Shown here: positions 1-14,344 of the stretch, one piece after another | How the letters are laid out: every line of letters begins with the position of its first letter | Position numbering within the stretch: position 1 is the stretch's first letter | Source: Homalodisca vitripennis | Taxonomy: Eukaryota > Arthropoda > Insecta > Hemiptera > Cicadellidae | Reading direction: 5' to 3' | DNA length: 64,000 nt | Assembly: GCF_021130785.1 (NCBI RefSeq) | Contig: NC_060213.1 | Coordinates: 115,460,501-115,524,500 of the forward strand | Program-made: the position numbers and the translations under genes | The notes under the pieces: model-generated | The model's input: the letters and a program-made list of their open reading frames with translations, nothing else | Told to the model about the DNA's origin: nothing | The model's database searches: none

Positions 1-2096
1 GAGCCTGCATTAGAAACGGAGGCAGGCAATTTGAAAACAGTTTGTAGAGTACTTACTTTTATGATTATTCTTTTTTGTAACTGTTCTTTATGTGTTTATC
101 CTATCTTTGATTTATTATTGAATTAAACACAATTTTGACTGGTTATTTGACACCGTGATTTTTTAAGTAGACCTTGTTTTCCAATACTGATTCTTTAATA
201 ACCAGTAGAAGATGAAAATAAAAGTAACGTTGCATTATGTTATTTTAAAGCCCACAAAATGGGCAAGTTTTTTGTGGTATTGGCCTCTCTTCAGAAGTAA
301 CTTCATTTAATTGCACGGGTCTAATATCGTTTTAATGTTTTTGCCGAAAACTTAAGAATTTGATTTATTAGCAATTTGTTTGTATCAAACTTATTTTCAA
401 GACAGTTTTTCTCCATTATTCCCATGTAAAATTTTGTGTAGATTTCAAAAATGGATTCAGAATTAAAAAAACATAAAAAATAATGGAGGAAATTGAGTTT
501 TATTGAAACAAAACATGATTTTTTTTTAAATAGCTAAATTGGTCGTAGTTAAAAGATAGATGGGATAGGGATTTTTTATTTTCATATTTTGGTCTATAAT
601 ACTGAGTAGTATCACCCAAAACATTTTTCGACACTAACTTAAATTCACCCTGTACATCTTGAAAACTCCACTGTTTATTAATTTACGGGATAATTTTTTA
701 ACCGGACCACTAAACACTGAATTAATTTTACAAATTATTCATTATACACAACATTACATTACTTAATTTTTACGCGACAGGATTGTTCAATTATTTTCAA
801 AGGGATTCCACAATATACCAATTAAAACATTACATTACACTTTTTTAAACCTGTTTAAACCCATTGGAACATTTTAGTTGATCTTTAGGCGAATGAAACT
901 CGTAAAATGTCGGTTAAAATCCCACAGCCTGAACAATACGATGTAAAGCAATATTTTAAGAATACGATAAAATATTGTAGCATATATTGCACAAAACGCC
1001 TTTATGTGAAATATCAATAAAACATTGCTTATGTAGTAAAAGTAGTGGTTACAATTTACAAAAATTTTTTAACAGTTAATAGTTTTCATAACTTTGCTCT
1101 TTGATGGTATCAAAACATTAAAGCATTGGTATGGATTTATATCTAACAATAACTAAAACATAATTTATTAAGCATTATCTTACCTCTTGTCTTAAAGTTT
1201 AAACTAAGGAACAATAATAAATGCACCGAATAGAAAAGAGCCGCGGTGTTGAGGAAACTCACTTTATGTAGGGCAAACTCTTATTTCAACGTCGGCCACT
1301 TTAAACGTACAATTTAAAACTTGTAGAACTCAACAGTAAGTAAACTTCTGCAGCTAAGAGTGGCTCAATTGGTAACTCTAAACCAAACATTATTATTGCA
1401 TTTCCTGGGCATTTGTTACAAATTCACTTCATTGGTATTTTTATAACTTTCCAAGTTGTCAACTATACTATATCCCTGTCATTATATCGGAATTCAAGAG
1501 AATTACGATGAAAATTAAATGCGATTGTAAAAGCAATATTGTTAAAGATGATCAACTGAATATTGTTCACTCAAGCACATCACAACTACCGGGCAGATTT
1601 GGCAAGCACGTTTTTAAGCATAGGAGTTAATCGCAAATTTTTAGATTCCACAATGTCACGTAAAAATTATTCATGTAATAGAAATCTCGTTAGTGTAGGG
1701 ATTGTAGCAATCCTTGACAGCTGACCGCTTTTAAAACACAACGAGCGAAGTATTTTACACAATTTTGTATTTGCACGAACAGCTGTTGTAGTGTCATAGT
1801 AAAAACATTATTTTAGAGCTAACTTATACTATAGATGTCACCAGTGACGAATTCAAATCATTTAGTTTATTCTGAATTGTATTAAAAAAACTAATTACAT
1901 AATTAATTGTGAATGAGTTTACGTAAGGTACTCATAACTAGTTTTGTGACACTGGGAAGAATATTTACGGAAGCTAAAGGAACAATAACATAGGAAGTAA
2001 GCACTAATATGACAACGAAAAATTTGCTCCGTAATATTCTTCGTTAAACAAGCAAATAAAATGCATGTTTAACTTTCACAACTTCACCTTACCTCA
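1..2096. other. AT-rich non-coding DNA, nothing recognised
   Basis: All frames are closed at short intervals by stops and no transposon protein, rRNA or tRNA motif was recognised. Only short homopolymer runs are present. It could be intron or intergenic; the sequence does not say which. Confidence 0.5.
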
Positions 2097-2585
2097 TTTC
2101 ATTTTTATAAGGTGAAAACTTGGTGAGAATCCCAGTTCATATTGCAAAACCGATATAGTCTTGCCGCGGTTGTCTATTAAGCGGTGTGGGACTCGGCGGT
2201 GTACCATCACCGCGGTGCTGTAGACCGCATAATTTGGAGCCGAGAAGTGCGTCCTCGGTGACAGGTGTGTTTCCTGCAGCAGGGCCACGTCGATTAACAA
2301 CGTACTCACTCGTTCTGCATACTGCGTGAAAGTCTTCATTTTTGAGTTTGTTTATCTCCGCTGTGTGGCCCTGCCATCCCTGCAAAGCGTCAATAGTCAG
2401 CTTCGGTATGTGTGGTCACTGGGTAGGTTGTGTATCCATGATTGTATCCATTGAGGCGGCACTGCAGGGCCTGGAGTCTGGTGAAATAGCAGTATTTTCG
2501 CGTCTCCGCTTGTTACCACGTGGTCGGTCGGGGGTCGGGGACAGGATGAGGCCCGGCTCCCGGCACGTCTGCGCTTCCTGACCAA
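2097..2585 (-). pseudogene. LINE fragment: ORF1 C-terminus plus start of APE endonuclease
   Basis: Read on the minus strand from about 2585 down, one frame gives a Pro/Arg-rich ORF1 tail with the words PTPDRPRGNKRRR and ISPDSRPCSAAS, closed by TGA. It is followed at once by an ORF2 start (LQGWQGHTAEINKLKN). After a frameshift near 2340 the frame continues with IDVALLQETHLSPRTHF and APNYAVYST. The QETHLSPR block is the conserved Glu segment at the start of the APE endonuclease of jockey/CR1-type non-LTR retrotransposons. Only about 490 bp survive, with no endonuclease core or reverse transcriptase, and at least two frame breaks. The fragment is dead. Its 5' side (transcript sense) abuts 28S rRNA sequence without a gap. 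The clade assignment is inference; the APE identity is more secure. Confidence 0.7.
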
Positions 2586-3445
2586 ACCCGATACACCCCT
2601 ATCCTCAGAGCCTACCCTTGTTCCGAAGTTACGGATACAGTTTGCCGATTTCCCTTACCTACATTATTCTATCGACTAGAGGCTCTTAACCTTGGAGACC
2701 TGCGCCGGATATAGGTACGATCGGGTGCGAATCTACGTAGCCCTCTCCCGGTTTTTCAAGGTCTGAGGGGAAGATCCGGACACCGTCGCAACTGCGGTGC
2801 TGTTCGCGTTCCAAACCCTATCTCCTTGATAATGGATTCCAGGGAAGCCGAACGCTCATAGAGAAAAGAAAACTGTCTTCGGATCTCCCGACGGCGTCTC
2901 CGGATCTCTTTGGGTTACCAGGACGAGCACTCGATTAGGGCCCGAATAGGAACGGTTGTTCTGCCGGGTTTAAGAATAGGAACCGGATTCCTTTTCGCCC
3001 AGGGGGTAGTCATCGTCGTCCGCCGCTTAGTGTGTGCGCGGCGACCGCGCTGGCGCGCCGCCCCTTAGTAAAGCGCCACAAGGTTTAAACCACGTCTCCC
3101 CGTAGAGAGGACGTGGCCCCGTCACCGCCATTGGTGCGGTACAGTGGCCGGATCGACAGACTGACCCGACACTTGTGTTTTGGTTACCCATCGACATGGG
3201 ATTTCTCCTATGGCTTATGGTCGACTGACTCTTGTGCAACAGCTGTCCACAAGAAACCCTTCTCCACGTCAGTCCACAAGGTCCTTGATTGAGTATTTTG
3301 GACCACCACTAAGATCTGCGCCGACGGCGGCTCCAGGCCGGCTCACGCCGTGACCCTTCAGTACACACCGCCGCGACCCTCCTACTCGTCAAGGCGTAAC
3401 GGCCCGGACCCCGCGAGGGGACCGCCCGCCTGCCGTTGACGGCAG
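2583..3445 (-). pseudogene. 28S rRNA fragment (central part), decayed
   Basis: On the minus strand this stretch follows the central large-subunit rRNA. Recognisable blocks include GGAGAAGGGTTTCTTGTGG, GGAATCCGGTTCCTATTC, GGAGACGCCGTCGGGAGATC, CAGGTCTCCAAGGTTAAGAG, AATGTAGGTAAGGGAAATCG and CCGTAACTTCGGAACAAGGG, in the normal order. The GC content is far above the surrounding DNA. Neither the 5' third nor the 3' third of 28S is present, and many positions differ from conserved rRNA, so this is a dispersed pseudogene and not part of an active rDNA unit. It ends exactly where the LINE fragment in the same orientation begins. That suggests a chimeric retrocopy or a break and rejoin in rDNA, and the junction is not at the usual R1 or R2 target sequence. 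Confidence 0.85.
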
Positions 3446-4080
3446 AGTAAAAGTTACTCTATTATATTACTCATTACTTGATATATAGTGCCTTAGCGCA
3501 TTACATCGTAAGTGCTTTCACTAAAATCACGTGGAATAACTCCAGACTGCTTCAGAATATCTTAATTATTACCGGAATTGTTTCGAATATCTAAATAACA
3601 TAGTATTTTAACAGTTATTCTAAATGAATTTATGTACCTGGTACCTAAAAATCTGCTTTAATCTGTAAATCTAAGACCTAAAACACTGCTTTGAAACTTA
3701 GTCTAATTTATCCGTAGAGTAAGTTTAAAACATATAGTTTAATTCAATATACGTTCAAAGATAGATTGCATTAGCGTAATCATTTTCAGCACCGAATTTC
3801 CATGTCAAGTCGCGGGTAGTTAATACAAAAAAATATGCTTTTTTATTATTCTGAACCTGTGGGAACAAGATGGTTATTCGAGCAAAAAAGAGATGCTTCC
3901 AACTAAAGCTTACTAACGTCTAGATCACGTGTTCTAATTGAATATACCTTATTCAATACTTTGGCCATGTGTAAATTATATATGAACAATTATACTAAAT
4001 ATTGCATAAAAGATGAACTCAAAATCGTTGTTCAGGACTGATTTAATCGCAAGTGCAATAATTAAGTATAGAGGGATAGT

Positions 4081-4137
<57 letters not shown>

Positions 4138-7100
4138 CCATATTTTTCTTTAGATTTGTTCATAGCTTTCAATAAATATTCCCTTCAAATAGATCAAAGT
4201 AAATTTAATAACTGTTTACAGAGAAGTTTGGGATTTATAATTATTTCTATAAATAAATGTAAAAAGACTGAGTCCATACTTTTTTCAAAAAGTGCACTTT
4301 TTAATTGAAACTTTTTAATTGAAATTCTTAAGAGCATTAGCTACTGAATCAATTCATATAAAAATCCCTCAGAGGTCTTGGTATATGCTTCACCAATATT
4401 CCATTATATATATGACGGAGCAGGTATTTGCTTGTAATATGAAATCTCTTATCATTCATGCAAATATAACATCACGAAGAATCTTCCGCTTGATATGAAA
4501 CCCGATACCCCTTTCATGTAATGCTTAATTAGTTTTGCGTATTACGGTTTCATTAACATTCAATAACGCTTTGCTCTAAACGTATTTACACATTATTAAA
4601 TTTTCTACACTTCCATACGTTTCATCTTATAAATAACTTAATACTATGTAATGAAATTGTAATACCTTCCTCAGAAACACTGGTACAGAATACACAGACA
4701 ATAGCCTTAATGAAATTTTATGAAAAGGTGAGAACAGAAGGTGAGATAACAAATATCCCTCTGATAGGGCGTTTTTTTTTGCTGCGATCCTGTACGATTT
4801 CAACCCAGGAATCAGTAGACGAAGCTAATTACGTTTTCAATAGACAATACATGTAATTAGTGTTAATTTTATGAGGCGTGAATTGGAAGTCGTAATAAAA
4901 TCCACCTACTCTTGTACATTTAAACTATACCACAAGTGGAATATCAAAAACGGCTAGATTTACAAGAAAACTTTTAAACCGGTCACTCTAAATTATTAAA
5001 GGCCTACTTCTTAAAATCTTTACTTAACTTACTCGTTTAGGACCAATAGCCTACTGAATCTTATAAAAGTTTAACGTATTGACATATTTCACATCCAATG
5101 CGAGAGTAGTTTTACGTAATAGATAAGCAAATGAAGCTATGTTTAAATATAAATTACTATGTTGTCCATATTCAAAAAAGCCCTCGTGTAAATAATGAAT
5201 TGCGGAAGGGAGTATGAAAATTAAAACATACAAAAATAATAATCAGCGTAGCCGACTACCAAGTAAGATCGTGTGTTTTTAACCTGTAAAAATAACTAAT
5301 TCTTCAGTAAATAAATTTCATTTCTATAATTAGCTGTTAATATAATAGGATAGTATTACATTCTTTTGAATCTATAAATTAGATTTGGTGTGTCCACCCA
5401 CAAAGAGTCAAAAGATAGTTTTAAATGGCGCAAATTTGACTTAATATTTTTCAATCCATACCAAATACAGTGGTTTAAAGCAATAGACACTTTGATCTTA
5501 TTGTCTTAAGTTGTTAAATTAGCAAATCTCTAAATTATGACAGTGGCTAGAACGATCAATATAATATTCTAAGATTGAGGTCAATTACATATTATTTATG
5601 ATAACATTTTCTGAATAATATTTCTATTATTTATTAATTATATTAAACAAGAACATCTATTAATTTTACTGTATTTAAACTGTACAAGCGAAATTTTTTA
5701 AACTCTGTCCACTACGTAGTTTGATTAAGTATAAAATATTATACTAGTATGTTCACTAAATTCTACAGTTTTAAAATTAATGGAATAAACGTGAATTTTC
5801 AACAAAATAGCTTTCGTATACGTAATAACACAATTATTTATTTAGTAGTTTTACAAACCATTCCATGTTAAAACTATTAGCAGCAGACTTTAGACTTTAT
5901 GAGGGAACATGAATAAGTCTCCTTGATCTGGAACCAAATCTGGGTTCAAGTTTTAATGGGATATTTAACACGGAAGTTTCACCGCAATCTGAACTTCGAC
6001 GACGGTAGTAGACTCTTATAACAGAGTTCAAAATAAAGGACTCTATACTTAAGTACAGCACGGGACTTTGTATGAACTAATTTAAAAATTTTCTATATAT
6101 TTCAAGATTGTTAATAGACACCACATTGCAAAATAAACATGGAATAGTTAAATAATTTATAGGATCTCATTTCAAGAATTCCAGACAAAATACTACCAGA
6201 TTTATAAAAATGATTCCCAATAATATATTGAATAGATTTAATCATTTGGAAACAGATACAATGTCAAACATTTCGAGTTTGTATTATAATGTCTTGGACA
6301 TGCAAATATAGTAAACTACCTTAGATATTGCAGAACGTAACTCAAAAGAAAACGGGATAGTGATTTGTCAACTATAACGTCAGGATGAGAAGTGGAACAT
6401 CTGAAATGACTGAGATTAATTAACTTACTTTATAAGGCAAATGGCGATTTTCAATACTTTACCTTCTAAAATCAATATTTCTTCTGATGCATCGCTTTAT
6501 TCATTAAGTGATTTTAAATTTAATATTTACAGTATGGTGCTACTTCATAAAGTAGCAATAACATTATAACTAAAACATATACATTGAGATAAAAGAAATA
6601 ACTGAAACGCTTTTATATCAATTTTACTAACTCATAGTATATTAATAAGCTTAACATTGTTTTCAGAATAAAATTATTTTTTTATAGTTACACTTTGAAC
6701 CGATACGTATAAAATAAATTTTCTAACAAACAGTGTATTCCATTATACCATTAAAATATATTTTTTGCTGCATTTGCAAAGACTTTTTATCGAAAAAGGT
6801 GTTGTGTCTTTCGAATTTACATAGCCCATAATTACGAAGGTGAGGTTGATAATTTGTTCTTGAAGATTTCAAATACTCAATATGTATGTATAACTATAAA
6901 TGAACTTTTAAGTTTTATGTAGAGATTGATCAGCTTAGCATTTTTCTTACCAAAAACACATGATAGTTTAGAAAACGAGATCCAATTTTCACTAAATCTG
7001 GTTGTTCTTGATATCTATTGAGGATTGTTTCTTATAATATAGGTATTTGTACGGAAATAAGCATATAGTATAAGAGCTTCAGTTCTTAAACCAAATTGAA

Positions 7101-9635
7101 TATTTAGTTTATTTTAGCGTTTGCATGTCTATGAGCAATTCTGATTCCAATGAATTATGGTTAATGAGACCAGTAAGTGACATTCCTAGTCCCTTAATCT
7201 ACATTTTTATGAGTAGAATATACCACGGACAGATGTTGGCAAAGAGAAGACTGATAGAGAGTTCCCCATGGACGGAGCTAAGTTATATGTTGAGCTTTGT
7301 TCAGACAGACTTGAATGGTAGCCAGTGGACCGTGTTTATAAAATCTGTTGGTGCTTGCTCGAGCTATTAACTCACGCTATTTATAGCTTCTGTTCACACT
7401 GACATAATATTAAGCACATAATATTACATAAATAACACAACTTACTGCAGTTAAACTCGCACATGATTATTCCGAGAAATAAAAACACTTCTTGATTAAA
7501 TGCTATGAAGAGGTGAGAAGGGAGGGTAACACAAAACTATGTTCCTCTGTCGAGTGTTTCATTACTTTGCAGGGGTCAAGTACAATATTCTAAATACGGA
7601 ATTAGTATTGCGAACTGCTAAGGATCTCAAAGCAATATATTAGGCTCTGTTATGTTCCTTGTGAGGCAGTAACATAACATTTTAATTAACTTGCATTAAA
7701 CCTTGTCATCACCATTGAAGTCAGAGACATTTTAGAGTTGAACTATCGTGTTAAAATTGGAATATAGGAATAATTAATTAATTAAGATATAGTATTGATA
7801 TTGTATTGTACATTGAATAACTTTTTTATCATAGTGTAACGTTAAATCATGTATTTACACTAACAAATAATAAACAAGAAATTATTATTGAAACACTATT
7901 TTTTTAATAACTTTATGAGATTGAATAGCGACAAATATCCGATTTATAAAGATTTTAGATAATCTGGATGCTGACTATATTCCGAATTACAAAACATAAA
8001 ATTCCGACATCATGTTAATGGGCACTGCGAGAAGATAATTTCTTTCGTCTAAATGTTTGAATTACGATTTTTGTAGCTTTCATCTCTTCGAATTTCAATT
8101 CCTCTCATGCTAGCTGCACACAGTTTATCATTATCCTTTTCAGTGACTTATATGTACTATCTTTTATTGTGTAAGTCAAACTTGGCTACTGGGTACCATG
8201 TCAGAGTTAAGCTACTCCTCTATTAATTACATCCAGTTACGATAATGACAGCTTTGATATGACCATCAAGACCCTAGCAACTATTTTACACTCCGTAATA
8301 TGAAGCTGTCATTTTCTCCGATCGGTAACATTAATTTACTTACAAAGCTATTCCTTTTACCATATACGTTTTGTAAATGTTTAATTTTCATTTTTGGGAT
8401 TTCAATGAAAAAATTACAAGTAAGATAGGTATAAAGTGCTCTTGATTTATTTAAATCAAATCATAATAATATAACATATACATATCATACTAAAACTATA
8501 TTTTAATTATTATTGAAAATAATCTACTGATATTTTTTTACTATGAGTACACTGGTTTCTATTTTTAAACACTTCTGCCTAACATAAAATTTATACATGT
8601 GTTGTACTTAAATGTTTGGATTTTCATAATTGTAGTTTTATATAATGCAATTCCTTTTTATTTTTTAGTTGAATTAAATTTTCGTAGTTTTCCTTAAAGT
8701 TGGTTTTGAAGTCTATCACCCTTTGGTATGAAAAAGTTATATTTCATACCAAACCTAAATATATGGCCCTTAATATGCAGGATACCGACTACTTCATAAG
8801 GCCAATTTATAACAAAAGTGTTTAGCTCCACAGTCGCAGAAGTTTTGTTGGCAAGTTTACATGAACTCGTTATTAAAACTTCTAGCTGTTTCTCCAGGCT
8901 ATGCAAGTGATCTTAAATAAACCTCATTAAATTAAAACTATAATTGTGCGCACTGCTTAAGTGATAAATAATTACAGGAGTTTCCGTCCCTATCCAAACT
9001 ATAATGATCAGAACAAATCATTTTAAATAGATTCAAGAACTGTATACAATACTAAGTGAAACTTTTTTGTAATTTGAATATATCTAGTAAGTAAATAATA
9101 CCTTTGGACTTTAAAGCTTCGGTGTACCTATGACTATGGCGAAGTAATATTTATAAAAAGGAAGTTACCAAAGTTAAAGTTTGATCTATATGCATAATGA
9201 CATATCCCGAACCTTTGTCTCTACGTTTACTACATGTAATGATACTTTTAATAAATAATACATGTACACATATATAAGTATAATAAAACAACTATACAAA
9301 AAATAGTCCATTCTTGACTAATTATTACCTGTTATTATTAAAATTAAGCTTTTTTATCACACATTAAAATCCATGAGATTAATAACATTTAAAATAATTA
9401 TTTTTTTAACTCGTTTTAAATGTACAAGAAAAAATTACAATCAATTAACCTCCATTGAAACACATTTTGTAAGTCTCTTGAGACTGCACTACAACTTGTT
9501 GTAAACCTTACATGATGTGAAAGTAGTTGTAAAATACAACACAGAAACCTGATAAGTAAGTAATGTATAATTTATTCATAGAATATGATCAAAAACATAT
9601 CACTTTATTGTTAAAACTTTCAGAATGAAAGATTC
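3446..9635. other. AT-rich non-coding DNA with one AT microsatellite
   Basis: No recognisable gene. There are short open frames, such as 7125-7370 plus and 5900-6076 minus, but lengths of this order are expected by chance in a 64-kb AT-rich window and neither resembles a known family. The only clear structure is the (AT)n tract listed separately. Confidence 0.45.
4085..4134. repeat. (AT)n microsatellite
   Basis: Uninterrupted AT dinucleotides of about 50 bp, flanked by ACAC on the left and GTG on the right so that the whole tract is self-complementary. Confidence 0.97.
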
Positions 9636-10045
9636 TTAGGCATCGTATAGTGTTTAATTGCAAATTAAATATTTATAATTTTCCATGATTCAAAATACTC
9701 GTTGTAAATTAAGTTACTAGGATTACATAGCCACTGGTAAGTAATCAAACAGGTTCAAGACCGCTAAGGTGAATTCTGTCAATCTACTGTTAGGACAGTG
9801 CTTTTATATAATATTTTTGGATATTGAAACTAAAGAACGAATTGATTATTTTGATCGGGGATTAGGCATCGTATAGTGTTTAATTGCAAATTAAATATTT
9901 ATCATTTCCCATGATTCAAAATACTCGTAGTAAATTAAGTTACTAGGATTACATAGCCACTGGTAAGTAATTAAACAGGTTCAAGACCGCTAAGAAACTA
10001 AAGATATTGAAACTAAAGTACGAATTGATTATTTTTATCGGGGAT
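9636..10045. repeat. Tandem duplication, period 226 bp, second copy with an internal deletion
   Basis: A unit starting TTAGGCATCGTATAGTG at 9636 recurs at 9862. The two copies are nearly identical over the first 130 bp or so, including the words GGATTACATAGCCACTGG and TTCAAGACCGCTAAG. They match again at the end, ACGAATTGATTATTTT followed by TCGGGGATTA. The second copy lacks about 45 bp between these parts. The low divergence points to a recent event. No coding potential was seen. Confidence 0.93.
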
Positions 10046-13000
10046 TAAAAAATTTGTGTGGATTGAGAATTACAACGAAGAAGATTTGGTACATTCCTCA
10101 AATCAACTTTTGTTATGAAAAGGCCCTAAGGAGCTAACATGTTTTAAAATGTGTAATATTGTTACTTGCTTAATTTTTTATGACATTAGATCAATATTAT
10201 TAAATAATGAAAGGGTTTTTAGTTATTCTAAGTTTAATTAAAAACATTTTTATAAATACATTTCCGAATAGCAATAATTTTTCTTTTTCTGCACGGTTCG
10301 TAGATAGCTTATGGATAAAATTATCTTAAATTTCAGTTGTACTAAGTAGTTTCTCCTAGCAAACTGATTTTTCTCTGTTATAATTTTTAATTTAATAAAT
10401 GTGAGACTAGGTATTTATTTCTATTTAATTATTACCTTACTAACACAAAAGTTCAACAACTGATATTTCTTCCTATTCTGTGACAAAGCTAAACCGTGAT
10501 TTAAATAAATATTTTTAATAACATTTTACGAATTTTTATATAAATAAAATTGTGATAGGAGTGAACATGAAGTAAATTACATTATGTAAAATAAACATAA
10601 AAATGTTTTATCTGTCTTTAAATTACTGCTCTGTTTATTATTCAGATACGATTCATCGTTCTCCATTGAAATTAACTCTTCATCTGGTGTTTTACAGAAA
10701 TTATATTCTATTCTGAGTCCATATTTTTTCGCTCTTTGAAAATAATCTTCCAGACGTTATTAAGATACCTTAACTTTTGCAGACGATGTAAAACACTTTT
10801 CTCGTTTCTAACAAAGTTTGAAATCGTTTTATTTATTTTACCATCTGTTCTTTAGATGATTGAATGCATCTCAATGCAAATAAATGTTAAGCTATAACTT
10901 CCCATCAATTCCGTTCAGTTGTGGCCTTTGACTCTATTATTTTTTGTACCTAACACAAATAACAGTGTATATTAAGTGAAGAAATTTCACATTCTTTGGC
11001 AATTTCAGACTTATACCATGTGTGGTAAAGCAAATAATTCCTTACTTTTCATAATTCAAATCAGTTTAGAAAATATAACTATTATAAAGACTTTTTTCTG
11101 TTTATTAATTCATATCTCGGCTTAAAGCTAATTAATTTAAGCGAGTTCACGGTAACAGCACTTTGTAACAATACTTCGCAATAAAATTATTTTTCGGTCA
11201 AGTATTTCTTGGTCAACATCTTCGGAGACATCATTTTCTGCAGCTAAAATCTGTAGCTATTCAGTTAAAGTTAGCTACTCAGTTATTCAGTTGAGAGTAT
11301 GTTTATTAGGAAAATTATTGTGGAAGTTTTCGATCTCAGAAAGAAATTGGGGAGAATTAGGAAATTAGGAATATTTCCTTCTAAATAAGGCTATAATTAA
11401 CCTTACTTCTTCTCGTCTTCCAGGGCTTGTTGTAACTTTCTAATGTCACATTGCAAAAGCGTATATTTATTCAAGCTGATCATAAGCAGACGATCTAACA
11501 TGATTGACTTACAAATAATTTCCTTTTGTTTAACTTTTACAGTAGTTCTGTAGTTAATACCAAAATTTAATTTATAAACTCGTTTATAGGATTACAAATT
11601 TAATATAATTGTGACATTCAGTAAATAATTCATCTTTCATTTATTACAAATTTGATATAAATAATACTAGAAACATACTAATATAAATTAATTTTAAGTA
11701 ATGTCGTGTAAATGTTAAGATAAGTTCATTGACAGTTAATAATATTTATGTTAAAATATTCTTGTGACCATCCATCTCATCATAAATTTCCTAATTTATC
11801 CAACTTAGTATAAAAAATAATAACTATTTAAAAACCTACATTTATTCCATCCCCTAAGATTTGTAAAATTGTTTAATCAAATTATATAATCCCCTTTCAG
11901 TAAAAAACAAAATTGTTGAGAACCACATGTGCGATTCCTGCCAACTCATCGTTCTTCTCCATTTAAATGGACTAACGAATAAAACTAAATTTAGGCCCAG
12001 ACCCAACATTTATTTTATTACCCGTAAAACCAGTGATTGTTCAAAAATAGTCTAACATTGAATAAGTTTCAAGAGCTACGAATGAAGATTATAAATGTTT
12101 AGGTGAGATCTAACACTTACTACTTACTTCATTAGAACTTGAGACTCACCGATTTTCAACTTTTCTTATTCAAATTTTTAAAGCATATTTTTTTAACCAA
12201 AATTTAAATTTATATAAATATTATTTAAGATTTTTTAATTTATTACAGATCTGAAGATCCATTTTTCTACGAGTTTTAATGTGTGTATTAAAATTTACCA
12301 CACGTTTCAAAAATACCAAAATTACAATATTTTACCAGAACTCCAACGTAATAAAAATAACTTTTTATACTTTCACCATATTTATTTTAATTACTCATAA
12401 ACATGAATGGTTAAAGAAAATTTCCACCACCAGTGTAAAGAAAACAAATCAATAGTAAATATGTATTCCTTTAGCTTAAATTTTTTAATAAAACTAAACT
12501 AACTTTACAACAGTATGAACAGAGAGTTAATTAACTGCTTGTATCCTGCAAATCACTGCAAACTGTTACATGAAACTGTGCTTTGAATTTTCTTTTAATG
12601 ATATAAGTAAATGGTGGATGGCAAAGCTATGATGTGCTTATTAGAGGTTATCTGGGATGATATCGGGTAAGTTTAAATAACGCTGATTAAATTGTTTTCA
12701 AGATAACCACATCAGCAACGGTATAATAATTTACCTAACAGTGTATTTCACATGTATTCACAATTTAGTACGTAACTTATGTAAGGAATAAATAAAGAAA
12801 ACATAATAAAATAATACAAATTAGATGTAGACTTCAAGAACATGAGTAATGTTTCACAACCGTAAATCGCAAAGAACAACACGCAGAAACAAAGGGTAAA
12901 AGCAGCAAAAACATTTGTTCTCACTTCTAACGTATGGGCTCTTTTTCACCCAAAACGAATACGATGGGCGTTTACATTCATTGTTGTCAAAATAATTAAA

Positions 13001-14344
13001 GTCATCTTCAGGTCTCAGTAAAGTACTTCAGTAAAGTAATTATGAAAACCACTATTGGAACAGCCTATATTAGTTTATATATTAATTAGATTTATTTGTT
13101 TCGACAATCATTATTAATATTTAGTTCCTCTGAACTAGTTTTATAACTGAGGCATTTTTAAGAAAATCTTTCTCCTCATATTGGTAAGTGTTCTATAGTA
13201 GTCTATTGTATAGTAATAATAGACTGACGATGTAAATTTCGGATGGGAACTCATTATGTAACATTTTTATCTTTTTCATTGAAATCAGTTTTCAAAGTTC
13301 ACCTTTAGTCTTGTCCTACAACATCCTATAATATTAACTTTCTGAACTGTATTTATTACAAATCCTTTCAATACAGTTCATTATCCTTTCTCAGATAACG
13401 TTTTTCTATTATAACAGTTAGGTTATGATATAACCTCTCCCTTTCCCAATATATATCTTCTCAAACCTTGTACAAAGCCCTCTTTTCACAATGTTTTTAG
13501 AACAGTTAGAGCGTGAGCTAAATAGGATCAACCTCTCCTTATGAAGTGTTATACTCAATCTAATCCTCCCCAGAGAATTGAAACCATTTAACACCAGTCA
13601 ATCGTTTCTTCATAACCGAACTAAAGCTCTGCTCCTAGGCATATATGTCTCAATCAGGGCGTATTTTATATTCTTTAAAATCCATCACGAAATCCACGTA
13701 GGCCATAACTTGTAGATATCCGCCCATCTTGAACCCACTCGCCTCTACTCACTTTTAACATAAATATATAATTTTTTCTCTTTCTCAAAACCAGTTTCCT
13801 AAAACTCTTAGGTTTTATCTCTATACATAAAAAATGCTTTTTACTTTTTCTTCCTGTGACAAGACTTACTAGAAGGTCATGTAAATTTCATATGTGCATA
13901 TTCTATATAATGAAATAGAAATTACTAATCTATATAGTAAATAAAATAAAGTTTTGTCTAGCTCTCTCTCGTAATTCGTAATACTTTTGTGTAAAAGTTT
14001 TAGGCAATTGCCAAACTTTAAATATTATGTATAATTCCTCAGACACTGGTTCAATCACATCATAATAACAATGATTCTTCAAAGTCGTACCTTCGATGTA
14101 CAAATCAGTGCAGATCATTAGTGCTTTAAAATACTTTGAAATCAATACTTTAAAGGCAGGTAAATGTTTAAAGTGTACAGCGACTTGATATTACAGTTAT
14201 TTTTTTTTATTTTTTACAGTTGAAATTATTTTTAATGCTCATCAGTCTTTACTAAGTACATACATTTTTGTGAGATAAACGATGTTGTCAAGTTAAAGAA
14301 CCTGAAGTGGTCATATAACGAAACAGTTGGTGCCTAAGTTACAG
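10046..14344. other. AT-rich non-coding DNA, nothing recognised
   Basis: No recognisable gene, RNA or transposon. A T-rich, relatively C-rich pyrimidine stretch runs through about 13380-13880 on the plus strand. An open frame at 13930-14145 minus has only AT-driven composition. Confidence 0.45.

Noticed and set aside
2583..3445. Functional rDNA unit or an R1/R2 insertion site
   Set aside because: Only the middle of 28S is present, it is diverged, and the LINE junction is not at the known R1 or R2 target words.
5900..6076. 59-codon minus-strand open frame with Arg/Ser-rich composition
   Set aside because: It has no start codon and no recognised motif. Many open frames of this length are expected by chance in a window this AT-rich.
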